DNA from: Polytrichum commune
Lineage: Eukaryota > Streptophyta > Polytrichopsida > Polytrichales > Polytrichaceae
Reading direction: 5' to 3'
Length of the DNA stretch: 64,000 nucleotides
Assembly: GCA_950295325.1 (NCBI GenBank)
Contig: OX485803.1
Coordinates: 59,413,554-59,477,553, forward strand
Positions within the stretch are counted from its first letter, which is position 1; every line of letters starts with the position of its first letter. Position numbers and translations under genes: made by a program. Below the pieces are notes generated by a model that made no database searches, was not told the origin of the DNA, and saw only the letters and a program-made list of their open reading frames with translations. Below are positions 34,151-44,632 of the stretch, piece by piece.

Positions 34151-35815
34151 TGTGAGCCCAAATTGATGCCCAAATTGGTTGTTAACACTTGTAAAACATT
34201 ACAAGTGGTGTTTTGGTGATTTATGATTATTCACAAAAATATAAAAAGAGTGAAGCTTGAAGAAAGCTTAGTTTGAAGCATTTGTGGAGTGGATTTAAGT
34301 AGGAGAAGGACAAACCTTGGTAAAGTGTGGTAGGTAGAAAGCCAAGGTTAGTTAAATGTTTGAATTAGAATCCTTGTTGATCATTTGAGGGAGGAAGACT
34401 TAGGAGATAGGATTAGAGCCTACAAAGTAGGAGGAGATCTCGAGGGCTTATCGTGAGCCTTGAGGGTGTTTACCCCCTCAAACTCACTATATAATCCCTC
34501 ATTCTTCCCTCATTCATCCTCTCTTCCCTTCGTGCTCCAAGGCACCCCACGTATTATAAGTGTGGGTGTGTTGGAAGCAAGATTGGAGCACATGTGTGTG
34601 CTTAGTTTTTAGTTGGAGAGCCAAGGCTAGTTGGCCTTGAAGAGGGCTTGACCTCTTGTTAGAATTAGTTTTGGTGTGAATAATTTTAAGATATTTTATG
34701 ACTTCAAGTTGTAGTATTTGAGTTCATATTTCTTGGGTATTTCTTGAGTAGTCTAGGTTGTAAAGGGCATAGCTTCCGAGCAAAAGAAGATACTTCGTTG
34801 AAATTTAGAGGGTTAGTAAACAACTTGTTTATATGAACATGGTCAAAATCTGAGGATGTTTGGAGTACTGGAGCAGCAGTTATGACATTCTGAACTTTGC
34901 CTACATTTTTGAGCTGAAATGGGCATAACTCCTGGACAGAGGTTTAGAAACGCATGAAATTTTGAGGGATGCTTTGTTCTTAGGTTTTCTAGTTGTGGTA
35001 CAAATTTCAAGTCATTCCGAATAGATGAGAAGGAGATATATCATTCTGAAGTGTTTTCAAAAGTTGCAGACTAAAAATGCCATAACGTTTTGGCAGAAAA
35101 TGAAAATAGTTTGAAATTTCAGGGGGTCATAAACAATTAGTTTTTGTGATTGCTTCCAAAATTTGAAATTCTTTGGAGTCTGGGAGAGGAAGTTATGACA
35201 TTCTGAAATCTGGGTAGACTGACACACTAAAATGGTCATAACTGTCGGACAGAAAATGGGATAGGCTCACAAATTGGTGAGATGTTTTTTGCCTTGTCTC
35301 CCTAGTTACAGATAGAATTTCAGGACATTCTGAGAAGTAATGGGAAAGTTATACTATTAGCTAGTAAAGTCTAGGGGAACAAAGGAAGTTTGCTTGGTTC
35401 CATTAAGGATAACCATTAGTTCATTAAACCAATATAGTGGTTGAAGCGTGAGGAGAAAACTACAATAAGTGACAAGTATTTATCAATATTTAAACTTGTA
35501 TAATTCATGGAATCAATAAGCGAGAACTTATGTAGTAGTGTGGAGTCGACGGTAAGGACTCGCTTCACAAGAGGGATATCTTTGAAGGCATGCGTGGCCA
35601 AAGCGGCCGGGTGGACTTTAGAGAAGTACAAGGATGTGACATTACCCGAGGTTAAGGAGTGTAAGAAGACATAGTATAGACTTGGTTAAGTTGTGTATAT
35701 TCCAACGATAGATTGGAATCATACATTGTGTTACAAAAAGAGAAATCTCTACATGTCATTATAAACTTCTCCATTCGGGCTAGGACGAAATTAAAGGGTG
35801 GAGGTTTTTTGGTGA
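34151..35815 (+). repeat. LTR-like repeat, copy B, probably a solo LTR
   Basis: It starts TGTGAGCCCAAATTGATGCC. The first ~580 bp are the inverted partner of 33285-33877. The sequence then continues through degenerate ~155-bp repeats to about 35815, where 'ttcgggctaggacgaaatta' and 'gggtggaggttttttggtga' resemble the 3' end of plant Gypsy LTRs. No primer-binding site or pol sequence follows. The end point is approximate. Confidence 0.5.
34760..35370 (+). repeat. Degenerate ~155-bp tandem repeat within the LTR-like sequence
   Basis: A recurring phrase of the type 'cataactcctggacagaaaa' appears at about 34767, 34920, 35079 and 35234, so the spacing is 153-159 bp. Each is followed by 'tgaaatttnaggg' and later by 'ttatgacattctgaa'. 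Units are only moderately alike. Confidence 0.7.
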
Positions 35816-38490
35816 CAACCATTCCCCTCCCTTCTTCTTCTTTTCAGAATATGGTGACCACCTTTTGAAATGAAGTATCTTAATCCCAATGCTTGGTAAC
35901 ATGATTGGAGTAAATGAGAATTGTCGTCCATTCATGTGAGAGTGGAAAAAACTCCAATGTTTGTTTTATTCTATTTATGATAAATACTTTGCACCACACT
36001 ATACATGAGGAAACCAATACTAAGAACATCATGGATATAACTGTGAATGCACATTATATTCCAACCCACAATATATAACATTAGAGGTCTATATTGTAGG
36101 TTATATTATTTTTATTGGATGGAAAATAGTGTTTATTTAAGAGAATGACAACAAAGTGAGATCCAATTAACACATGTCCTTTCAGGGTGGTTTCAAGTTT
36201 AAGATTAGAAAATAAGTAATTTTAATAATATACTTCAAAAAATTAAAATCGTCATTTCCCAAAAAAAAATCCATGTTAAAAGTAGTTGATCTAAAAACAC
36301 ATTTCTAGAATGTTGGTATTGAACAAGATAATGTAGGTTCCATTGAAGCCACATGAGCAAGACATGTTTTTGAAAAGATTAACGCAATAAATTTCCTCGA
36401 GTGTAAGGTTCCATGCTATTTTAATCCATGATGGTGTATATGGGGGAACCCTAGTGGATCAAAAGGGTAAGTCACTATAAGTATGCCCACAAATATTTAC
36501 CATAAGCTATGTGGTTTTGAGACAAGGCTTTGACGAAAGCCATACCAACATTGTATACATGACTCTTTTATGTACCCAAAGACCAAAGTTGTTGTAGTCT
36601 GGCACTTGAATAAATGGATTGTGTACTTTGTAATAAAATTGACTTGTGTTGTGAATGCATGTGCAAATTTTTGTAACGTCTAGTATAAACTTAGTAGTTG
36701 AGTCTTCAGCACGGGGGGGGATGTCACTGGCAGTATTTTAGAAACGACGTGTGATAAAAGATAGGGTATTTAATATTCATTCGAGGTGAACTTTTGAAGA
36801 ATTCTATGTAAAGTATAGGGGGCAAATTAATGTTGGAAACCTCTTATAAAAAAATCCATGCAATGTGACATGTGTAATTTTCTTGTCTTTTTATATATTA
36901 AAAAATACCTTCAATAAGGGTATCCTAAGTTAAATACTATGTAGGCTCAAATGGGATGGATGAAAACTACTTGTATCTAGTTTATTTTTGTAGATGAATT
37001 GTGGTTTTAGGGTTTTGGGTGAGCCAAGGGGGTCAGCTGTCTCGACAATGGTCTTCTCTTTCATGGAGCCTAAGCTCATCTTTTGTTGTAGCCGTTGTAC
37101 TCTACTTGCATTCTCCATTACAATCTTGTTGGTGTAATTAATTTTTATTGTGTTTTCTTCTTGCCATACCACAACAATACAATCCCATTGTTAAAATGCC
37201 AATTCACAATGCACCCCCTCCCCCATCTAAAAATTAAAGGCTATACAATTTTTGTAAGAAAAACACTGTATTTCCAAAAATTTACTATGAGTGCCCCCCC
37301 CCCCCCCCAGTGTCTTCACACGTTAATGCCCAGTCTAAGAGTTAGCATTTTTGATGGCCATACTAGGGATTGAGCATTATAGAGCAGGAAAAATGCCCAC
37401 CATCCCCAATTTCATGTCCCATGACATGAATTTGTTTTTTTGAAATTGCAATCCTATGATTAGTTCCTTGATGTATATTTAAATTATCCCACAACATATG
37501 AATGCTATTCACAATAACCCGGGGGGAAACTCCCATGTAAATTAAGGGTTATGTGCAATAATGGAGTAATAATTGAGTGGGCATTATGGATTTTGGGGGA
37601 ATTTAAAGAACCTTAGAAATTTATAATTTTCTTAGGCTAGGTGTTTTTTAGTACCTACCAATATTCACAAATGGCTAAATCATGGAATTTTCTACACCTT
37701 ATGTTATTAGAAAGTATATTTTAGTTATTTTACATGCAAACTTGAATTGTGTTTTAGATTTAAATTATGGATGCAAAGTTGCAATCATTAATTCAACTTG
37801 TAAGCTTACTACCATTCACATCAAGTTAAATTTCAACATTGCTATATATATTGCTACATACATGATTGCTATGTAAAGAATGCAAACATACTCACAAATC
37901 CTTATTCAGGGAAATTTCATAAGAATAGTCATGCTAGGACATGGTCCCTTTTCTAAATCAAACATGCTAGATAATTTCCGCGATTAATTCACGCAAATTC
38001 TATGCGTAGTTGGTCCATGGCACCGAAGGTGGTTGATGAGTCATGCATGCTTTACATTGACAATGGTTGGATATCACATATTTGGTTATTGATAAATACA
38101 AGTTCCATTCCTAGGTTAGCCCTACATGGTTGTTCACTCTTGCAAAGTGAAAGATTCTAATGTCGTGTATTGTTTACTTTGCAAGGGTGACCCAACATAG
38201 GGGGGGGGGGATGATCCTTACAAAATTCCCGACACTAGGGGTGCAACACCCTGATACTAAGTAATGTTATGATGTTAATGGATACCATTTGCCAATTTCA
38301 AATGCAACCAAGTTTAAAAGTTGTAGTCACAACAAGTGTCAAGCATCATATTCATGTATCCTACTAATACATTGACAAATGCATGAGTAAACTAGAAATG
38401 CAAGTAGGAAGCTAAACAATCAATATTGAAAACATAACAAATTTGGCAACATGGAATCGGTTGACTATTGGCCTTGAGTCGTGGACATAA
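35816..38490. other. Unassigned AT-rich DNA
   Basis: It contains homopolymer runs (G8 near 36713, C13 near 37297, G10 near 38199). Minus-strand frame 36930-37172 (MVWQEENTIKINYTNKIVME...) is open but unrecognised. No gene or delimited element supported. Confidence 0.3.
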
Positions 38491-38503
38491 CATTACTCAT
38501 CGA

Positions 38504-38614
38504 TGTGCTTCTGTATTGTGGGCTATGGGAATATTACCATGGAATGTTGGGAGATCCATGTGGGCTATTGGTCATCCCATGGTTATATTTCCATGGCTCA
38601 TAGAACGGAAGCAC
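38504..38614. repeat. Imperfect ~110-nt hairpin
   Basis: The arm 'tgtgcttctgtattgtgggc' continuing through 'tatgggaatattaccatgg' pairs with the downstream 'ccatggttatatttccatgg' and 'ctcatagaacggaagcaca'. A loop of about 33 nt separates the arms. The size and mismatch level would suit either a miRNA-like foldback or a small MITE remnant. Confidence 0.65.
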
Positions 38615-38820
38615 AATGCTAATTAATCTTATGGACACCCAAATACATAACATCCAGCTACAAGTGTAGGATGGGTGGGGTAGGAATAAGTCAAATACTA
38701 TTTGGAACTATAATATGCTTAGAGTGAGTTATCATGTAGGCCGCTCACCCACCAAATTCTAGTGGGAATAAAGACAAACCCAACAAATCTAGATGAAATA
38801 TGGTGGTGTAGGGTTCGTAT

Positions 38821-39060
38821 GTGCCAACTACACCAAATATGATATTTGGTGTGACGTACTATTTGGATTTACACGGTGCTATATCTTTTTACTATTGAAA
38901 TAATTTTTTGCCAAGTAAAGTTGTCAATGTTCAATGATGTCCGAACTACAAATTTAACATTTGTTGGTAAAATATGAGATTTACAATAAATAGATACAAC
39001 ATTGCGTAATTTCAAACAGTAAGTCACACTAAATATCATATTTAGTGTAGCTACTCTCAC
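38821..39060. mobile_element. Small MITE-like foldback element, about 240 bp
   Basis: The ends are inverted copies of about 46 bp with several mismatches. Each end itself contains a palindrome, ACACCAAATATGATATTTGG on the left and its counterpart ACACTAAATATCATATTTAG on the right. There is no coding sequence. The flanking target duplication is not clear. Confidence 0.6.
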
Positions 39061-40388
39061 CTTCTCAAATCAAGACCCACCTACTAACCTCCTCCTCCAA
39101 AAACTGATCGTCAATCCTTTGGTGACCAACACATGTAGATTAAAAAGTGCTTTAGTGGGTGCATGGAGGTCTAGCAGCATGTGTCGACGGCCCTTCACAT
39201 TGTAATAGCCACCATAATGTAGTTGGTTAGTGGCTTGTGCTTATTTACATGCGAATACCTTTAACCCACTATTCTCTATAATCTAGTGGGCGAACGACCT
39301 ATAAAAAAACTCACCCTTATTCTATCTTACCAACAACTTCAGTATGATAAATCCGGGTGAAGCACTGTCACTGAATATTATTAGAATCAAGCAGCTTATA
39401 GTAGTTGAATAATGCTATGTAGGACCTCGACTGATTTTGCCCCAAATTTCCCTTCTTAATCACTGCAAGTGATTGTTTTTTAAAAGCACAACATGGTTCC
39501 AGGTCAATGCTAAATGTCAACTTGGTATCTTGGGTATTTTTCCAGACTTGTTTTCCATGCAGATAATACAAGGTATTGCATACTGGAGAAAAGTAAATTC
39601 AAATGCTAATCAAATTCAGTCAACTAAAGTGAATAGTGAATGAATCATACATGAGGCTAAAAGTGCTCTCCAGGTTTGGATGGCATCAATTACTGATGGC
39701 ATGTGCTCATAGGCTACTTCCACACACAAGCTTATGGGATCCCTTGAAATCGATGATGATAATGTTCATTTGATAAGGAGTGATACTCGCGCATGACCAT
39801 GATCAACAAGTTCAAGCCTTTTAAAAAAAAATTAAAATATTTTACTTTTATTTTAAAAAATTAAATGTTTAGATAGAAGGCTAAAAGCCAACGCCATACC
39901 ATTGAAGCCAAAAGAGAAAACGCACCCACTTCGAGGGGAGGTGGGGCCCCTCAAGCGCGTAACACCCACAGTCCGGGGAGTTTTATACAAAAATCGGTAC
40001 ATTTCCGATCTTTTATAAAGACATTTGGATTTTTATTTTTTTGCTCGGAAGCTACCTAAATCCAATTTTTATTCTCGGTTAAAAACCGATATTTAACTTT
40101 GCCATTCAGTAATTTTCCGACTTTCTGAATTTCATTTCGGTATGTTTCCGAAGATTTGTATTGTATGTCGGATTTGTTTTTTTAAATATTGTAAACAAAA
40201 ATTGGTGTTATGCTTTTAAAGGGGTGAATTTGTGTTGATAGAAAATCCAAGTATCTTTGGAAGGATTTGAACCTTGCCAAGCCCCCACCAACTTGGGGCC
40301 AAGGATTTAGCCTTTAAAAATATATACAAATCCAAAAAGGGTTCATACATTATTTAGAGGCTAGTTAGTACAACAATACATGCAACTT

Positions 40389-40875
40389 TTAAACATCCGT
40401 ATCTTCAGAATTAGAAAACATAGTTGAACTTACTGAACAAGATGCATCACTTGCAGAAGATACATAATGTGAAGGATTAGCATATAAAAACCGGTATTTG
40501 GTTTCAGTTTTCCACAAAGGAATTGCCTCTTCAATAATATTATCAAAGTTTTCATCTGGTCCCTCTAAAGCAATTCTAAACATAGCTTCCAAATTTTTAT
40601 TTCCAAGTATGATTCTCACTCGTGTTTTTATTAAATTTTGGACACTAAACGCCCTTTCACAAGTGGATGTTGATACACATTGTACTCTAGCCAAATCAGC
40701 AAGGACAAGCAAATTAGGATATCGGGTTTGCAAAGAATGATTCCATGTGATCATTCCCCATAAATCTCTACAAGTCTTATCTCCCCATTCAGTGGTGGCT
40801 TGCAGTTTGAAAGCTAGAAATTCACGCTTACAAGCCATCACATCAACGAAGGAGGGAAATTTTGAACCTTCTTGG
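40389..40875 (-). pseudogene. hAT transposase C-terminal (dimerisation) region
   Basis: The frame reads LAFKLQATTEWGDKTCRDLW, then YPNLLVLADLARVQCVSTST and CERAFSVQNLIKTRVRIILG, then NLEAMFRIALEGP. The 'YP.L..LA....' / 'S...CER.FS..' / 'K...R..L' pattern is the hAT family C-terminal dimerisation domain. This version resembles the ZNF862-like branch, whose naming is from memory. About 150 codons are open, after which homology stops abruptly near 40870. The zinc-finger and catalytic DDE parts are deleted. The tail after the domain is low complexity (SDASCSVSSTMFSNSEDTDV). Confidence 0.85.
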
Positions 40876-41048
40876 TAGCGATCATGCCCATAGTGTGCCC
40901 AGTCTCAGAATCGCTGTGAGAGATCCAGAAGATTTAAGAATTGTTGTGAGAGATTCAAGAGATCCAGGAGACGAGCATTGGTTCCGCACAAGTTTGTTTC
41001 CTACTCTTCAAGACTTATCTACAGGATTTCAAGAGATTCACGACCTCT

Positions 41049-41345
41049 GAAACAAATGTCTCCGACTGGATCGCAGTGGATCACCGCACCGAACTGGACC
41101 TCCGAACTGGACTTTCACCCTGGACCTCCGAAACAGATGTCTCCAACTGGATCGCAGTGGATCGCTACACCGAACTAGACCTCCGAAGTGGACCTTCACC
41201 CTGGACCTCCGAAACAAATGTCACCAACTGGATCGCAGGTGAATCGCTGCACCGAACTAGACCTCCGAACTGGACCTTCGAACCGGACCTCCGAAACATA
41301 TGTCTCCAACTAGATCGCAGGTGGATCGCCGCAGGTGGATGTATA
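41049..41345. repeat. 81-bp tandem repeat inside the hAT element
   Basis: The phrase 'gaaacaaatgtctcc' starts at 41049, 41130, 41211 and 41293, giving periods of 81, 81 and 82 bp. There are three full units and a partial fourth, differing by scattered substitutions. The unit is a multiple of three, and the plus frame 41076-41399 stays open with a 27-residue period (SETDVSNWIAVDRYTELDLR...). It lies in the element's presumed untranslated leader on the opposite strand, so coding is doubtful. Confidence 0.9.
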
Positions 41346-41939
41346 AACAAACAGAAGCGGAAGAGCAGTAACAAAGAGCACAGAGAGAAATCCCAGTAGA
41401 GGAGTGAGATACTTTGCACAAAGGACTCAAACTCCTTATACTCGTGAGAGAGGGTCCTTGGGTGCTTAGAGCCTCAAAACCCTAATCGGCCCAGTGAACG
41501 GAACCAACCCTAAATTAATTAGCATCCATGGTTCTTTACCTTATGAGTCATGACTCTAGTATTACCCTAGTAGAAAATTCCGCCCTACCCCTAGTCCCTT
41601 TGGCTACTTGCCTAAAATTTAAAAATTGGCTCGGTAAATATCCTAAAATATGATGCCTCAACCGGCTATATTGCCGATCTTTTCTCATTTGAACCGGTCA
41701 ATTTCCGACCTTAACAATTTTAAGTCGGTACCTCGTCCGAATCATTGCGAACTCATTCGGAAATCTCCAAAAAATTTCGGCTAGCTCGTAACTAAAGTTC
41801 GGTACCCCCCGTTCATTGGTAACACCACCACGGCCTTTTGAATCTTTGGAATGTATCCTCAAAATCCAAGAATTTGATGTGATTTTTGGAATATGATAAT
41901 ATATACAAACACATTGAAATATGTAAGCATGTTTTATGC

Positions 41940-41965
41940 GCAATGTACGTACATACATACATACA
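41940..41965. repeat. (CATA)n microsatellite
   Basis: Tandem 'gtac/cata' units (cgtacgtacatacatacata) just right of the hAT element. Confidence 0.75.
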
Positions 41966-42156
41966 TGATTCGCCATTTGACTATCAACAAGTTTCCACCA
42001 ATTTTTCTCATGACAAGGTTAAACATTATTTTTTAAAAACCAAAAATGAATAGGTTCTCCTGCACATCCTATTTTTTATTTTTTAATATTTTTTTGTTAT
42101 TGACAAAACTGAAAATGCCAAGACACTTATCAAACTTTGAAAAGCACCATTTGCAT

Positions 42157-42330
42157 AAAGTTATTCATATTCATAACAATATTATGTGGGACTAACAATA
42201 TTCCACATAATATCCCCAGATGTTTCCCACATTTAGTCTGAATAAGACCACATGTGGGAAATATCCGGGAATATTCCGTTGAATATTGTTAGTCCCACAT
42301 AACATTGTTACGGATATGAATATTGTTATG
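42157..42330. repeat. Imperfect inverted repeat, about 70-bp arms
   Basis: The left arm 'attcatattcataacaatat' plus 'tatgtgggactaacaatatt' is mirrored on the right by 'aatattgttagtcccacata' plus 'acggatatgaatattgtta'. Arms extend to 'tttcccacat/atgtgggaaa' near the centre (about 42225-42260). No coding sequence. It is probably a foldback MITE. Confidence 0.8.
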
Positions 42331-42639
42331 TAGGTATCTTAAAAAAATTAAATTGCTATAAAACTTGTTTTGATATAGTCACCATTTGGTCAAAGTCAAA
42401 CACTTCCCCTTCATTTTACTCAAATTGGGGGATTTGACACAACTTGGACATTCCTTAAACATTATGAAATATCATTTAACTTGGGCCACAAACCACTACC
42501 AAATCATCCGAGATTGCTGTCCTCTAGAATCTCAACTCTCTTTGGTGATTCAAAATATTGTAGATCTGAAAGCACACCCCAATTCTTGAAGCAATTATAT
42601 TTGAATTAAGTATGAAGACCATTGACTCAAACTCAATTA

Positions 42640-43034
42640 GAGCATCCTCAGTCGATCTAGGTAAAGCTCACTGCAAACCAAAACCTATCTTTTGACTGAC
42701 CTAAAATTAGAAACTGAAATTACCATCATTAGAAGCACACCTAAATAAACGTGAGATATTTCTCAAGAAAAAAGAATTGTAAAAATTTGATGTAGGTGAA
42801 ATCCCTCATTGAAAACACCACATTTTCAAAATTTAGAGGGAGTGCACCAAATCTTGCTTAAAAATGGAAAGATCCTCCCACACTCCCTCCAAATTTTTGA
42901 CATTTAGAGGGAGTGTGGGAGGATCTGTCCATTTTTAAGCAAGATTTGGTGCACTCCCTCTAAATTTTGAGCAATTTTAAGCAAGATAGGTCTTGGTTTG
43001 CAGTGAGCTTTACCTAGATCGACTGAGGATGCTC
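42640..43034. mobile_element. Tourist/PIF-Harbinger-type MITE with nested hairpin
   Basis: The ends are inverted repeats of 52 bp with one mismatch, starting GAGCATCCTCAGTCGATCTA. The flanking target duplication is an exact TTA (42637-42639 and 43035-43037). The G-start terminus and TTA duplication are those of PIF/Harbinger MITEs. A second, inner inverted repeat (about 42827-42970, arms around 'ttagagggagtgcaccaaat') lies inside, so transcripts could fold into two stacked hairpins. The near-identical arms point to a recent insertion compared with its surroundings. No transposase. Confidence 0.92.
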
Positions 43035-43037
43035 TTA

Positions 43038-43950
43038 GTATCTAACCAAAAATTCAATCTTATTGAACCATGTGAAAAGTTGGGATTAGGGTTAAGATTT
43101 TATGATAAAAGACTTGGAAGAACAAATTTTGGCGTGAGTTTGGTAGTTAGTTAGTTAGTAGTGAAGGGGCAATCTAGAATGATGAAAGTTAGAAGGAACT
43201 AACCATGATTGGGCATGGTAAGGTTGTGACTATGGTTACAAGACATGCAGGTCTAAGGAGACACAATCATCTAGCAAAGTGGTTATATCTCCAAAAGGGA
43301 ATGGGAGCAGTGGGGTGGACTTGACCAAACTCGAGGAGTAGACATGGTGTGGATCTAACCTTACTCAATGAGTGAATTAGTAAATACGTACAACCAGAAC
43401 CCTCTAGTCATGATCCTAGGTGAGTTAGTAATAAGGAGAGGCCTAAGGGGCAAGTTATGGCAGTAGGTTACGATGTCATGCCACAAGATTTAAAGAATTA
43501 GAGACAGATCGGAACTTGTCCACCAATCCAACGAAAAGGTTATTGGTTTGGGACTGACAAAGTCATGGCTAGACATGAGAGTAATTTGGAGGTGATAACC
43601 GGGTGTACAACGAGAACTAGAGCTAAGGAGAGATTGGTAGAGGAGGAGCAAGTGAGGGTGAGAAATTAACTGAACATCCCTTATTGTGCATAATATTGTT
43701 CTTAAAAATTCAATAAGATTATATCTTCCAATCAATTACATAATATTTTGATGGAGTGAAAAAATCATGTGGAACACAAACTTATGTGGGCCACCCTATT
43801 GATTGTCTTGCTACTTAGATGTGCACAACATCTTACCATCTTACTTGGCTCATTAGGGAAGCTAAGACATGATCGATGAGCGGTGAGAGGTAACATGTGA
43901 GCACTTTGTTGTAATACCTACCAAATTTAGTAAATATTCATAGTTTTAGG
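43038..43950. other. Unassigned DNA between the MITE and the MULE relic
   Basis: No gene supported. At 43889-43902 it holds the 14-bp string GGTAACATGTGAGC, also present in both arms of the foldback element at 31.2-31.6 kb. Confidence 0.35.
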
Positions 43951-44263
43951 GTACATATTCTAAATTGGTACTTGTATTTTTCAAAAATTTCAATTATAAA
44001 TTACTTGCATTTTGATAGAACAAGAGTGAAGGGAGCCTATTACCATGGATACTTTCAAGAACTATCAATGTATTGCTTATTTTATTATAACAATCCATAC
44101 CAATGCATGTCACATATTAAATTTCTCAAACATGCGGTTGAACACAACACTTGGAATATTACTCGCACTTTATCACACTTGCAAGTTCAAGTAGCCGCAT
44201 GACCTCATTATAGAAGTATGTTGGAGCGTGAATGAACTTGTCACTATTGTAGTCCACCTTGCA

Positions 44264-44632
44264 CTACAATCTAAACACATAATGAAGATGTTTGCAATAC
44301 ACCCATTTCCATTTCCTTCCCAACGGTTGAAATGACATTTTTGTGAAATCAGTGCATATACAAAATGATAATTCACCAATTGTGGCACGGTATGCAATGT
44401 ACTCCTTAGAGATGATGTTGATTAACACTCCAAATCTTGGATATGGAATGGCAATTACTTGAACCACATAATAATTGTCCTTGGGCTTGGTGCTCTCCCA
44501 TTTGTTTTTGAGATTTGCCATTGGTGCTGCTAGATTACGGCGCATTGCCTCTTTGAGCCTAGAAGTTGAATGGGTGTCCAAATTTAGTGGAGCATGGATA
44601 TCTATCCAAGGGATTGGGAATAATGTAATCAT
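44264..44632 (-). pseudogene. SWIM zinc-finger region of the MULE-type transposase
   Basis: FCICTDFTKMSFQPLGRKWK followed by VYCKHLHYVF gives the CxC...CxH pattern of SWIM fingers, which close many MULE transposases. Upstream in the same frame are AMRRNLAAPMANLKNKWEST and a conserved-looking segment. The frame is open for about 120 codons. It is part of the relic that runs to 47.4 kb. Confidence 0.7.

Larger units (their letters stand above)
39967..41818 (-). mobile_element. hAT DNA transposon with exact 8-bp target duplication
   Basis: Both ends are flanked by GTAACACC (39959-39966 and 41819-41826), the 8-bp duplication expected of hAT elements. The termini read inward CACAGTCCGGGGAGT and CAATGAACGGGGGGT, identical at 10 of 15 positions. 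Both subterminal zones (about 39995-40165 and 41565-41815) are packed with TCGGTA, TTTCCGA and CCGATC motifs in both orientations, like the subterminal transposase-binding repeats of Ac. Inside, on the minus strand, are a transposase C-terminus and a likely leader region with an 81-bp tandem repeat. At 1852 bp it is much shorter than an autonomous hAT, so it is an internal deletion derivative. Confidence 0.9.

Noticed and set aside
33285-34735. A single intact LTR retrotransposon between the two repeats
   Set aside because: The two copies are inverted, not direct, and only 270 bp separates them.
37297-37309. Homopolymer C and G runs (also 20822, 27052, 36713, 38199) as regulatory sites
   Set aside because: They are isolated mononucleotide tracts without context and most likely slippage products.
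41076-41399. Protein-coding gene with 27-residue repeats
   Set aside because: It lies inside the hAT element, antisense to the transposase, and the periodicity follows from an 81-bp DNA repeat. There is no start context or domain.
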